Assembly (NCBI GenBank): GCA_020465985.1 | Contig: JAANYP010000749.1 | Coordinates: 1 to 64,000, forward strand | Length of the DNA: 64,000 bases | Reading direction: 5' to 3' | DNA from: Centrapalus pauciflorus | Lineage: Eukaryota; Streptophyta; Magnoliopsida; Asterales; Asteraceae | In this document: piece after piece, positions 44,941 through 57,051 of the stretch | Layout of the letters: every line of letters starts with the position of its first letter | How positions within the stretch are numbered: position 1 is the stretch's first letter | The notes under the pieces: model-generated | Seen by the model: the letters and a program-made list of their open reading frames with translations, nothing else | Told to the model about the DNA's origin: nothing | The model's database searches: none | Made by a program: the position numbers and the translations under genes

Positions 44941-47164
44941 TGTAACATCCTCGGAATTTAATTATTGTAATTGAGGATTAAATAGTATAAAATTTGAATT
45001 TAATGAAATTAAGTTGGAATTATGTATGATAAATATGAATTGGAAAGTGTTTTGATGGATTGTTGTGGTTTGATAAATTTCATTTCATATATATATTTAA
45101 AAAAATGATAATGATGATGAGAAATCATCATTGTCGTCTTTTGAGCAGGCATAACAATGAGGAACCGACATAGACAATTTTAAGGTGTGAATGAAAATTT
45201 TTAAAAATGGGATGATATGTTAAGTAATTAAAGGATATTAAGATTTCGAATTATTAATAAGTTCAATAATATTTAAAAATGTTAGTGATAATAAAATAAA
45301 GATGAAAGTCTTTATTTAAAAAAAATTGATAAGTAGAAGGGTGTAATGTGTAATTAGGGGAAAGTAACAAATAAAAGAGAGGAGAGGGTCGTTCATTTTG
45401 GCATCACCTCTCTCTCCAAAAACTCACTCCCTCTCTCTCTAAGTATACGGCTCTCAACTTCAACAATCCAAGAACACAAAATCTTTGAAATTCAAGTGTT
45501 AAAGCTGGATACAAGTGGCAATTAAGGAACTATAACCAGATTAATCAACGATTTGAGGTAAAAATTACTCAAAATTTCAAAATATTGGGTTTTATTGTTC
45601 GATTTTATAAAAACCGAATCAAAGATTATGTTGGTAGATCTTATTGTATGTCTTAGATTCTTGTTGATATGTTTAATCGAGTAATAGAGCAGCTGTATGT
45701 TAAATTTCAATTCCCGATTCGAGTTCTAAGTATGATTATGGAAAATTACTATGTGTTAGTGTGTGTGTTCATCGACGAGATGAATAAAATGGCCAAATAG
45801 GGGCCTGATTTGGTGAAAAAAATATGTTATAATTGATTTTAAAAGTGTTAAAAAGGAATATATTTAAATTGGTATTAATAGTTCAGTTATTGGATAAGTG
45901 CAAAAAAAATGATCAAATTAAATCTGGAAAATAATAAAATGCATAAGTATGAACTCGGATCTATGAATACAGTTCGGATGAATCCGAATATCGGATCTAA
46001 TAAGAACTCGGATGGAAAACTTGAAAAATCATATGTGAAGACACAAGTTTCAGATCTCGAGGAATCCGAAATTTGGATCATATAATCACCCGAATTTCGG
46101 ATGGATGGAGAAGAGTAAAAGTTGTAAGTGTGGAATATCGGATTATGCGGATTTCAGGTCTATCCGAAATTTGTGTGGGATCCGAATTCGGTTGGAATCT
46201 GAATTTTGGGTCAAGCTTCTAAAACTTATAAAAAATCAAGTTTGTGAGAATTAAGCAGTTATTGACATTGATGTTTAGTTATGGCTGACTTAACAGGTCC
46301 CTTGTGGTGTTGATTAACCCATATTTGGATACTTTGTGAATCCGGTTGAAATTCGAAGGAGAAATAATAAAAACTGAAGTTACATATCGCACCAACTGTG
46401 AGTACTTAGGATTATATATTTCATCATTTATTTTATGTTAGCTGTTGTTCATTGAGGCCGGTTGTTTCACTTTCATTTGGAAATCTACAAACTTGAGTAT
46501 TTGTTGATGCACATTGTTGCTTGTTGCATGTATCTTTGTTGTGCATCTTCTGATGGGCTTACGAGCCATAAATGGTAAATCGATGCTACCGAGGCTATAT
46601 GAGCTGGAGCTGATCCCTCCAAGGTCCTGATGTGCAGGTGTAGCATCCCCAATGGTAATGTCTGCCTCAATTGAATGTGTAATTACGTGCAATGGTAGGA
46701 TGGAGCTGCGGCTCGTTTTCGTACTTCGTGTACGAAGAAGGTATACAGCGTTTGTTGCCGGTGTTACCCTTATGTGCTGCATAAATATATATAGAATATA
46801 CTATCTTTGCACTCACTAAGTTTTGTTTACCCCGTAGTTGCTCACATTTTTACAGGAAAAGGATATTCCGCTGTCGGACCTTCTTGTTAGGTCAACTTTT
46901 GAAGTGTTGGAAGATAATGTACTACTCAAGCGGTAATTGAAATATGGGACCAATGTTGTAATATTTGGGATGTTGTAATAATTTATTAAGTATGTAGACT
47001 TAGACTGGAACCTTGTAGCACCATAGGGTGCTTTAACACTTGTACTTTATTTATGTATATATAATTTCCGGTATTGTACTAAGTATTCAGATCATTTGAA
47101 ATGTAATGCATGTTGTGATTAATTCTGGTGTAATTATTGTGGTTAGTGTGGCAAGGGTGTCACA
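44941..47164 (+). repeat. Gy4 3' LTR
   Basis: TGTAACATCC to GGTGTCACA, 2224 bases, preceded by GCGTGGTGGAGCCCAT. Relative to the 5' LTR it has an insertion near 46097-46128, many substitutions, and a weakened donor (GTAAAAAT at 45558); the acceptor-like TTTTTACAG at 46854-46855 is kept. Confidence 0.9.
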
Positions 47165-47428
47165 ACAATGTACAACTGATTAAAGGAAGATGTCTGAATT
47201 TTAAGAGGTATAAACGTTAAAGGATCATTTACAAGGCTTTGTTGCATTGAAAAACTTGATTATGATAGACTGAATTTTTAAGTGCATCAATTGGGAACTG
47301 GAAAATTGGAAATGGGAAGACAACAACTTTCCCTCTTCCCGACACTTCTTCATTCATTGAGACTACCAAAAGCACTCTTCCCATACCGGTCTCTCTCATC
47401 ATCTTTCCGTTGCAACCTCTCACTCACC
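47165..47428. other. Unassigned sequence right of Gy4
   Basis: Begins with the Gy4 target copy ACAAT and continues the sequence interrupted at 37984. No coding region recognised. Ends at the Co2 LTR. Confidence 0.6.
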
Positions 47429-48000
47429 TGTTAGTACACCCTGTTTGACTATAGCAGTCTAGGTATATAATATATAGCCTTTTGTAATAGATCAGGCTTT
47501 GCAAATACTAGTTATATATGTTTGATCTTGATTATATATGTTTAATCTTGTTTGTGTATGATGTTTACATTTGCATGATAAGTTCAAAGATAAGTTCTAA
47601 AATAAGTTCAAAGATAAGTTCAAGATCAAGTTCGAAGGCTAGGGTTGAACTTAGTGAAGCTAAGTTCGAATGGTAGTTGACAAGTTCGTGGGCTTGAGCC
47701 TAAACGAACTTGTTTAACTCAAGTTCGAACTTAATCCTTATAATTAAGTGTTGATCCGTTTGATTAAGTGCCTTTTGCAGAAATTAGTGATCTGAGCTCG
47801 TATTAGTGCACATACGAACTTGAGTGATTTCAGAAAGTCTTTTCGAAGAAATACACGTGTTGGGTCGTTCGTTGTAACGACTATCGTTGTGTTCGTCTCA
47901 GGTTTCCATGTGTGATCGTTCCGTTAAACCGCTAACGAGGTTCCGCACTCGTTGGAAGGTGTCGCGTCAAGATCAGATCCGTGCTAGAGGTGACCTTACA
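47429..48000 (+). repeat. Co2 5' LTR
   Basis: TGTTAGTACA to GACCTTACA, 572 bases, ending like Co1 (CTAACCGTCA-type block, CGCACTCGTT, ACCTTACA). It has TATAATTA at 47739 and TTCGAACTT words (47630-47735) in place of the TTCGAATCT words of Co1. Confidence 0.85.
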
Positions 48001-48002
48001 AG

Positions 48003-48292
48003 TGGTATCAGAGAATGTGCAAATGTATGATTAAACCAATATTTTTACGAGTAAAAATAATGATTTCGATCAAAAACTTGAACTAATACAAAGTATTTTC
48101 CGATATCTTACTTGATAAACTCAAAAATCCTCTAAAAATGTGATTTTAACCAATATACGTCAAGAAACCACAGATGTTTCTTAGTGAACACGAAGAACAC
48201 CAACGAACACCCAATGGTATCAGAGACATTCGATAATGAGATAGCCGAAGTGACCTCGGATTCCTTGATCTTCCTTACAAGTGGTATCAGAG
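48003..48292 (+). repeat. Three primer-binding-site copies in the Co2 leader
   Basis: TGGTATCAGAG at 48003, about 48214 and 48282. The third is preceded by CTTACAAG, as at a true LTR end, and its downstream sequence matches the Co1 leader. The first is next to the actual LTR. Confidence 0.85.
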
Positions 48293-48480
48293 ACATTCGA
48301 GTGTTCGTCTCGTTCTTCGTGTTACAACGAACATTCTTGGTTTCTTAACGTTTTTACCGGATTTTTTACGTATTCTTGGAGTTTTTCTGAGTTCTACAAG
48401 CAACGTAACAGGGAAAAATTCATATTAGTTCACTTTTTCAGTCGAAATCAGTGTTTTTAATCATAAAAATATTGTTTAAT
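48040..48480 (+). repeat. Imperfect inverted duplication of the Co2 leader
   Basis: 48040-48212, read as reverse complement, resembles 48298-48480: for example GAACACGAAGAACACCAACG at 48187-48206 opposes GTGTTCGTCTCGTTCTTCGTG at 48299-48319 (only partly paired). It could fold into a long hairpin RNA around the two extra primer-binding-site copies. Confidence 0.65.
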
Positions 48481-48898
48481 CTGAAATCTTGAAAAAATCG
48501 AATTTTTGGCCGTTTCTCGAACTTGCGGCGCTCGAACTTAAGGGGGTATTAGGGTTCTTCGAATTTGTCAGAATACGCTCCTCTCGAACTAGTTTTAGGG
48601 CTTCATTCGAATTTAACTGGGTTTCGAAGGTGTCAGAATCGAACTTGCCCGATTCGAAGTTGTAAGAAAATTAGGGTTTTCTCGAACCTAACAGAGGTTC
48701 GAACTTGTCAGAATTCTAGGGTTTCACGAACTGACACTCATTCGAACTTGTTGAGTTCGAACTTATAACAATTCGAATTTAATTTAAAAAATGAATTTAA
48801 ATTTAAATTAATTCAAACTTGCATAAGTTTGAAGGATTTATTTTAAATTAGTTTTTAGATGAAATTGCTTAAGTCCGAAAACAAAAAGTTTTGAAAGA

Positions 48899-51761
48899 AT
48901 GTTGAGTTTGCAAAAATTACTGGAATTGGTCCACGAGGTTGGCAAAGCAAATTCTCCGCCTAAGCTGATGAAACTGGAAGATTACTATTGGTGGAAGGAT
49001 AGGTTTACTGAATTTGCAAGATTCAATGACATGCGCATGTGGATATACATTGATGAGGGGTATGTTCCTCCAACGCAAGAGCTTGAAGGCCGACAAACAG
49101 TCTTGACGTATCAAAACAGAAAGATGACGACAAAAAAATTTATGAGGCCGAGAATCGTGCTTTTTCGATTATCAGAATGACATTACCTCAAGAAAGCCTA
49201 CACACATTGAGGAATCATAGGACTTCTAAAGAGCTTTCGGATGCTCTAGAAAAGAGATGTGAGGAAAATCCTAGGGTACGAAAGGGAAGAACAGAGATGC
49301 TGAAGCAGCAATTTGCCATCTTAAAATCACTGAAGAATGAGACACTTGATTAGACGATTACTAGATTTTATCATCTGCTAACTAAGCTTGACAATCCCAA
49401 TGTAGAGTATCCAGAGACTGAGAAGATAAAAAAAACTTATGGATGCTTTACCGGCTAAGTGGGAGATGTACACAACACAAATAAAGCATGATGAAGAGAA
49501 GTTTGGGACTCTTACTCTTGAAGGGGTTATTGGAACCCTGAGGGCATACAACTTCAAGCTACAAAAGAAGGAACAGGAATTTGATCAGGTTCAAGATCCA
49601 TAGATGTATTTTGGGTAATCAAAACCGTCAACCGCTAGTGAAGTGAAGTCGGGGGCAACAACATTTTTCTCGGGGAGAAGAGCCTATTCCAGTTGAGTCA
49701 GAGGATTCTAGTATTAGGGTATTCCAAACCAGAAGAAAAACCACATCAAGCAGCGTCTACTTCTCAAGGCTATTCAAAGATGCCGATGAGTGCGAAATCA
49801 GCTGAAGATCATCTAAATCTTCTAGCTTCGTTTGTCGCAGCGTACGAAAATTGCGTCCAAGGAAAAATAAACGATCGAGCTCTGTGGGAAGAAGACTACG
49901 ATCAGGTAGATCCTAACGACTTGGAAGAGATGGACCTACAATGGCAACTGGCCATGGTGACTCAAAGGGTCAAGAGGTTTATGAAGAGGACAGTAAGAAA
50001 TCTAAGCGTTAGCAACAACAAAGTTGGGTTTGACAAGTCAAAGGTAAAATGTTATAACTGTCAAGGATTGGGATACTTTACCAGAGAATGTCAAAGGCCA
50101 AAAGTAGAAACTTATCAGAATCAGAACCAAAGGAGATATCAATCTAGTGGTTCTGGGAGTCAAACATCCATCGCTGGACTGTTAACTAATGTGTCAACCA
50201 AAAGACAGCTTGATCGAACATATGATTGGAGCACTCATCCGGAGCCGAATGCCAGAGCCTTTATGGATGACGTAACTGAGACTGGGGTGGGGATAGAGCT
50301 GAAGAAGAAGCAGAGAACAACCACCAGATAGAATCAAGTCCTTTGTTGGTGGAAAAGTCAGAGGAGCAAACCATTCTACAGTTTGCAGCTCAAATGGCTA
50401 ATGTGGAGTCGGACCGCAAAAAGGTAGCTCTAAACTTTTCTACATTTCACGATTTATGTGTTTTAAGTGCTACTTTAAATGATAGATTAAACCTAGAGAC
50501 ACATAACACATTAACAACTCAGGTTCAATCATTAAAATCAGATTACACTAGTCTTCTGTATATTAAGGAAGATTTGAGGAATAAGCTAATAGCAGATGCT
50601 CAGGACGTGATAGTTCTAAAAGACAAATTAATTGAACCATGTGTCAGGATAGAACTCATGTACGAGCATGTTGAAGCTTTAACCAAAGAAGTCACTCTTA
50701 AAGATGTAGAGCTAGGCGAATCTAGAGTTAAAGTTGCTGAAGCCAATAGCAAGCTTGAAAAGTTTAGGAACTCGTCTCTAAACCTAGGAAAGATCTTAGA
50801 AGCTCAACGACAGTCCAAGAAGCCAGTACGCCTAGGTTATCAAGAGAGTCCTCCACTGTTCAACAACAACTACATGCCTAAACCTCGGGATAAAACCACT
50901 GAACTGGTTGAATCAAAGGTAAGAACAATTACTGAATCTGGAAAGGATAATTCAACTAAGGTATCTGCCACTACCTCTAAGATTAAGAAAGTCAAGTTTG
51001 TGCAGTCTACTAGTGACACTATAATAGGAGAAGCTAAACCTGTTATTGATAATCAGCAAGATGAAGTTATTACTGTAGTTGAATCGAAAGGAAATAACAC
51101 TAGTGAGACACCTAAATCAAAGGGTACTTATAAGAAGGCGATTAATAAGATGTCATGCTTTAGATGTCATGAGAAAGGACATGTTGCGTCTAGCTGTCCT
51201 TATAAGAAAGTAGAGTCTACACCTTCTAAACCAGAGTCTAGACCTACTGTAGGGAAGCAAGATCAACCAGCCCTAAGACCAGTACCTAGTACTCCTAGCT
51301 CAAGTAGTTCTCAACATACTGAGAAGAATTTAAGTGCAACAGCTAGGGTAACTGCTAAACAAATACCGATGTCGGTAAGACAAAATGAAGTGATTAGGAC
51401 TAATTCTCCGAATAGAGTTCCTAGTAAGTCTAGGCCAGGACCGCAACAAGGTTACAGGAGTACAACACCTAGAAGGACTTACACTCCAGTTAGGTCTCAT
51501 ACTCCTCAAAGACAATAACCACCACTTAGAGCCCAGGGATATCATAATGAAATGCATTATAATAGAAATTATTCTAGGGCTCAACCGCAAATTCCAGTCC
51601 AAAGGCCAAGAGTGAATGTTCATCACTCAGCGCCACAACAAGTTCTTAATCAAAAACCCAAGTCACCTGAAAGGGGAGATGGGTATTTGAAGGAGTTCAC
51701 GTATGTGGATGAGAATGGTATCACCAAGTCAGTCATGGCTTGGGTTCCCCGTGATAACTAA
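48899..51761 (+). pseudogene. Co2 Gag, Copia, frameshifted
   Basis: ATG at 48899 (MLSLQKLLELVHEVGKAN) matching Co1. A frameshift near 49115 and stops around 49353 and 49600 break the N-terminal half. The frame is open again at 49693-50331 with knuckle 1 (CYNCQGLGYFTREC; the usual His is kept and a Tyr replaces the His before Phe). After a shift near 50335 it continues 50343-51518 with the coiled-coil-like region and knuckle 2 (CFRCHEKGHVASSC). A stop at 51516-51518 precedes the conserved tail ending WVPRDN at 51758. The stop and the following acceptor-like tract are as in Co1. Confidence 0.85.
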
Positions 51762-51782
51762 CTTGTTTTCTTACATGTGCAG

Positions 51783-54700
51783 GAGCTAACTACAGGTTTA
51801 AACAACAAACGGTTCGTCGACAGTGGTTGCTCTCGTCACATGACTGGGGAAAGGAGTCTACTCACAGACTTCAAGGGAGGGAACAAGGGATTTGTATCAT
51901 TCGCTGGGAACAAGGGAGGACATATCACTGGAATAGGAGTGGTCACTAATGGGACTATGACACTTGATCAAGTTTATCATGTCGATAAACTTTATCACAA
52001 TCTCATTAGTGTGTCTCAGATCTGTGATAAGAAGCATTCAGTTATTTTTACTAAAATTGAAGCGTTAATGCTGAAGCCGGGATTCAAAATACCTGAAGAA
52101 TGGATCATGATGAAAGCCCCAAGGAAGAATGATATGTACATGATGGACATGAATGTATCAGACTCATCGATGGGAACAATTTGTCTACTATCCAAAGCTT
52201 CAAAATCCAAATCTATACTATGGCACAGACGCATGGCACACTTGCACCTAAGGAAAATGAACTACATTACGAAAAATGGTCTGGTGCAAGGTGTTCCACT
52301 GAAGATTTTTCAGTTCGATATGAAGTGTATCCCGTGAAAGAAGGGAAAACAACATAAGAAGTCACACAAGACAAAGACTCACAACTCGATCGCTTCCACC
52401 TACGATTTGCTGCATATGGATCTCTTTGGTCCAATCAACAAAAGGAGTATAGGTGGTAGTTGGTATTGTCTAGTTATTACAGATGATTACTCACATTTCA
52501 TATGGGTTTTCTTTTTAGGTACAAAGAACGACATAGCTGGAACGCTGATCGGTTTCTTAGACCAAGTCGAGAACTCATACGGGACAAGAGTAAAACGTAT
52601 CAGGAGTGATAATGGAACTGAATCTAAGAATGTAGTAATTGGTGTATATTGCCTGACTAAAGGCATAGTGCATCAATTTAGTGCATCTTATGAGCCACAA
52701 CAAAATGGGCTGGCAGAACGTAAGAACAGGACTTTGATTGAGGCAGCAGGGACCATGCTCTCGGATTCAAAGCCTCCTACCATGTTTTGGGGGGAGGCAG
52801 TGAATACCGCTTGCCATGTTTTAAAGAGGGTCCTTACTGTCAAATCACTGAACAAAACCTGTTATGAAATTCTGAATAAAAGACCACCAAATTTAACTGG
52901 CTTTGAACCGTTTGGGGTACCGTATACTTTATTGAAAACAAAACATCAACTTAAGTTTGGTGAAAAGGCAGACGAAGGATACTTCCTAGGTTATGTTCCT
53001 AATTCACCAAACAAGAGTGTTTTTAACAAAACAAATGGTACGGTTGAAATTGTGTTTAACATTGACGTAACAAGTTAGTCACATGAACCCCAAATTGGTC
53101 CTGAATGGTTATTTGATTATGACTCTGTATTTCAATCATTTAACATACCGTTTAGTGGTAATGCAGGTACTGTGGAAAATGACTTCTCGTCATTGAATCT
53201 CAACGACGAGTGTCAAGGTTTTCCAAGATCAAGCATTCCATAAACATCTGAGACAACAACGACGGAAGATAGACCTCCAGCACATAATGAACCTGAACTA
53301 CCTACAAATGAGAATCAGAAAAGTGATTCTACCTCCGAAGATAGTGATCATGAGGTAGAAATTATTCCGTAAGAAGTCGTTCCCCCGTTAGGTCAAATAG
53401 GATCGAACTTGGTTGATAATCTACGGGTTGATGAGATTGAGACATCGATGATAAACAAGGATCATCCAATTGAGAGTATCATAGGGAATCCAAATACCGG
53501 TGTGAGAACTAGGAGTAGTGTGAGTAGTAACACAGTGCTGCTATCGATGATCAACGAATCCGAGGCATTTCACATACTCGTGCTTCATCTCACATGTAGC
53601 GCCAAAGAATGTGCAAATGGCACTGAAAGACACTTCTTGGGTTGAAGCCATGCAAGAAAAACTGTCACAGTTCAGAAAACCTGAAGTATGGGAGTTAGTG
53701 TCGTTACCTCGAGGAGAAGTTGCTATAGGGACCAAATGGGTCTTTAAGTGCAAATGGGATGATCGGCGTATAGTTACTCATAACAAGGCGAGATTCGTCG
53801 TCAAAGGGTTCAACCAGGAAGAGGGAATAGATTACAACGAAGTGTTTGCACCAGTAGCGAGGGTTGAGGCGATTCGTTTTTTTCTGACTTTTGCACCCTT
53901 CAAAGGGTTTAAGGTATATCAAGTCGACGTCCAGAGTGCATTCTTGTACGGCAAGGTGAAGGAATTGGTGTATGTCGAACAACCGCCAGGGTTTACTAAT
54001 CCAAAGTATCCCGATAGAGTATATCGACTTGATAAGGCTCTGTATAGATTGCATCAGGCACCTAGGGCTTGGTATGAGACACTGTCAACTCATCTTTTAG
54101 ACAATGGGTTTGTAAGAGGGAGAATTGATAGTACATTATTCGTGAAAAAGAAAGGTGAAGATTTTATCTTAGTACAAGTGTACGTGGACGACATCATCTT
54201 CTGGTTGTCAAACGAGCAAATGTGCAAGGATTTTGAAAATGTTATGAAGTCGAAGTTTGAGATGAGTGCTATGGGAGAGCTAAACTTCTTTCTCAGTTTA
54301 AAAGTTGAACAAAGGAAAGAAGGAATGTTTATTCATCAGACGAAGTATGTCTACGACATTTTGGAGCGCTTCGGGATGGAAGGAACAAAGCTGACCGCAC
54401 ATTTCAGTACTTCGATTCAAGTGAATCATAATCTCGGACCAGGTACAGATAGTGATATTGATGTGGATCCGACTCTATATCGGCCCATGATCGGGTCACT
54501 TATGTATTTAACTGCTTCTAGACCTGACATAATGTTTGTTATGTGTATTTGTGCAGGTTTCATGCTAATCCAAAGGAGATGCATATGAAAGCCGTGAAGC
54601 GGATTCAGAGATACCTGAAGTCGAAACCGAAGCTGGGACTTTGGTATCCTGCTGATGGAGATCTGGAATTGGAGGCTTACACGGATTCAGACTATGGTGG

Positions 54701-55135
54701 GTGTAGCTTGAACCGGAAATCAACAACTGGAGGTTGTCAATTCCTTGGAGGGAGGCTCGTATCCTGGCAATGCAAGAAACAAACTTCGGTAGCCGCATCA
54801 ACATGCGAGGCCGAGTATGTAGCTGCGGGTAGTTGCTGTTCACAGCTTCTGTGGATTCAACAACAATTGCGGGATTACGGTTGGACTTATACTCATACTC
54901 CCATTAGTATAGACAATCAATCAACTATTGCTATAACAAATAATCTAGTCAAACACAGTAAAACTAAGCACATAGACATAAGACATCATCTTATACGTGA
55001 TTGTGCTGAAAAGAATTTGATAAAACTAGTAAAACTTGCAACGGAAGACAATAATGCAGATTTATTCACAAAAGCATTTGATAAGTCACACTTTAAATTG
55101 TTAGTTCAACTAAATGGCATGCGTTTCCAGAGTAA
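51783..55135 (+). pseudogene. Co2 Pol: protease, integrase, RT, RNase H (Copia)
   Basis: In gag's frame after the conserved stop. The protease is intact (FVDSGCSRHMTG). The integrase zinc finger loses its third Cys to TGA (52335-52337). The integrase core (HMDLFGPINKRS, IRSDNGTE) runs 52407-53078 and ends in TAG. RT at 53611-54588 is nearly intact with YVDDIIF near 54183, unlike the indel-ridden Co1 RT. A shift near 54560 precedes RNase H at 54575-55135 (LEAYTDSDYGGC, STCEAEYVAAGSC). A late frameshift removes the stop used in Co1. Confidence 0.85.
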
Positions 55136-57051
55136 CTTGGCCTTAGTAGATTTTCTTTTAGTAGTAAGCTATTAGTTTAGTTTATTAGTTTATTTTACTT
55201 AAATTCTATGTGATATACATATTCTTATCTGATGTGTTGGTAGGCATAATACATGAAGGAAATCCTAAAAGGTAATAAAATAATCAATAATATGTGTAAC
55301 TAATTTAGATGTATGACCATAAGGTCTTAATTTCTATGTTAGAGACATAGAGACAATGATTATGAATGAGGTATGCAAATTTATATGGGGGATGTGTAAC
55401 AACATCAAGAATACATCTTAAGCAAAGAAAGAAAAGGTTTTGAAAAGGTAACGGAAGTCAAAACAAGTCACTTTGTTGTACGTGAGTACAGACCTGTCAC
55501 CGCTATTTTGACTTAAACTAGCAAGATATGTCGCTTTATTGTACGTGAGTACAAACCTGTCACCGCTATCTTGCTAACATAATAGGAACACTAAGACAAA
55601 CTAAGACACTCTGTTGTATGTAAATACAGAACTGTGTCCGTCGTTTGCCTTTTAAAGATAATTTGCAAATACCAAAAAGTCATAATCATTGTGTGCGTGC
55701 CTTGATCATAGAAGTGTGTCTATGTATGGGACACGTAAGGTAGTTTCTTGATAAATAAAAAGGCCAAAGGAATTTCCAAAGTGTTGAATGTTTAAAAGGA
55801 AAAACATACCAACAATCACCTTGAAGTGTATGTCACAACAAACAATCAAAGGAATAATAATTCCTAAAGTGTGAAAGTGAAATACTGAAAGTGCGTTTGA
55901 CACCGCTATCCGATTGAACCTTCTTTGACTATCTCGCAAAAATATTCTGTTAATGTATTTTCATCCTTAAATTATTTTGAAGTTTATCATTATTTCTAAT
56001 TTTACTTTTATTCCATTTTATTTTATTTTATTTTATTTTACTTTATTCTAGCTTAGATAATCTTGATTTTTATAGGAATAAGGTCAAAGTTACTAGGATG
56101 CATTTGTAGTTGAAGAAAAAATATTGCCTGATGATCTATTCCTTAGTGTGAATGTCTTGCAAAGTTGAAACAATTCCGTTAGGTGAAAAAGTTGAAAAAG
56201 TTTGATTTTGTTCAAAAATTTTAAAAATATTCAATTAAGTTCGAACATCAGTTAAGTTCGAAGTAATCTTCGAACTTACTATAAGTTCGAACTCAACATA
56301 AATTCGAAGGTGGTTGGATATAAATAGGTCAATAGTGCTTCATTAAATGCACCTACCTTCGAATTTAAGCTCTCGAAGTTACGTGCGATCTCGAACTTAC
56401 CAAACGAACTTATCGCTTTTTGATTTTAAGGACTATTCCTCGAAGTTTTCCAGTATTCCTCGAACCTACTCACACACTTAGGTTGTTTGAACCAACAAAT
56501 ACTAAGTAAGTGTACGATTAGGACCTTTTTAGTGGCTAAAATCGACTAATTTTGAGTTTTTGTGTCGTTTAGAACTAGGTGCTTTAAATCACAAGTTTTA
56601 GAATCAAAAACTTAAAATTAATGATTAATAAACCTGATTAGAACCCATTAGGACTAGATTCTACAGTTAATTAAGTCTAAAAGGATTAAATCGTGGTTTT
56701 TAAGCTTAAAATGACCGACTTCGAACTTGTTCAACAACATTCGAACTTGTTCTAAAGGTTCGAACTTGTTGAACAACATTCGAACTTGTTCTAAAGGTTC
56801 GAACTTGTCAGGACTTCGAACTTGTCAAAAATATCTATAAGTTCGAAGTCAGTCATGTTCCAATAGGATTCTTGAACTTAACTAAGTTCGAAGGTCATAA
56901 GACTGTTCGAACTTAACTAAGTTCAAATGACTTATAATCTCGAATTTAAGTAAGTTCGAATATGTTCAAATTCGAACTTAATCAAGTTCGAATAACTTAA
57001 ATTATTCAAAATTAATTTCTAACAGTTTATGTGTCTACACTATGTGCAGAT
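55136..57051 (+). other. Co2 spacer between pol and ORF3
   Basis: Noncoding, same order as Co1: hairpin array (55455-55651), (TTTTA)n (about 56013-56041), TTCGAA palindromes of the AAGTTCGAACTT type (56230-56400 and 56710-57000), then TCTAACAG and TGTGCAG before the ORF3 ATG. Confidence 0.75.
55455..55651 (+). ncRNA. Three tandem structured hairpins (RNA element), Co2
   Basis: Hairpins at 55455-55514, 55519-55576 and 55593-55651. Outer stems are AAGTCAAAA/TTTTGACTT (perfect), TAGCAAGATA/TATCTTGCTA (perfect) and AAGACAAAC/GTTTGCCTT (one mismatch). Apical stems are TGTAC/GTACA, TGTAC/GTACA and TGTAT/ATACA, with loops GTGA, GTGA and GTAA. The third hairpin keeps the TGTAT/ATACA variant seen in the third Co1 hairpin. 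Outer stems differ from Co1 in sequence but stay paired. Confidence 0.75.

Larger units (their letters stand above)
37985..47164 (+). mobile_element. Gy4: complete but decayed Ty3/Gypsy chromovirus element
   Basis: 9.2 kb with LTRs at 37985-40185 and 44941-47164, primer-binding site, gag, pol and chromodomain remnant. The target duplication ACAAT is at 37980-37984 and 47165-47169. The LTRs differ at many more places than those of Gy1, and coding is broken by several stops and shifts, so it is older. It belongs to the same Gag type as Gy2. Confidence 0.95.
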
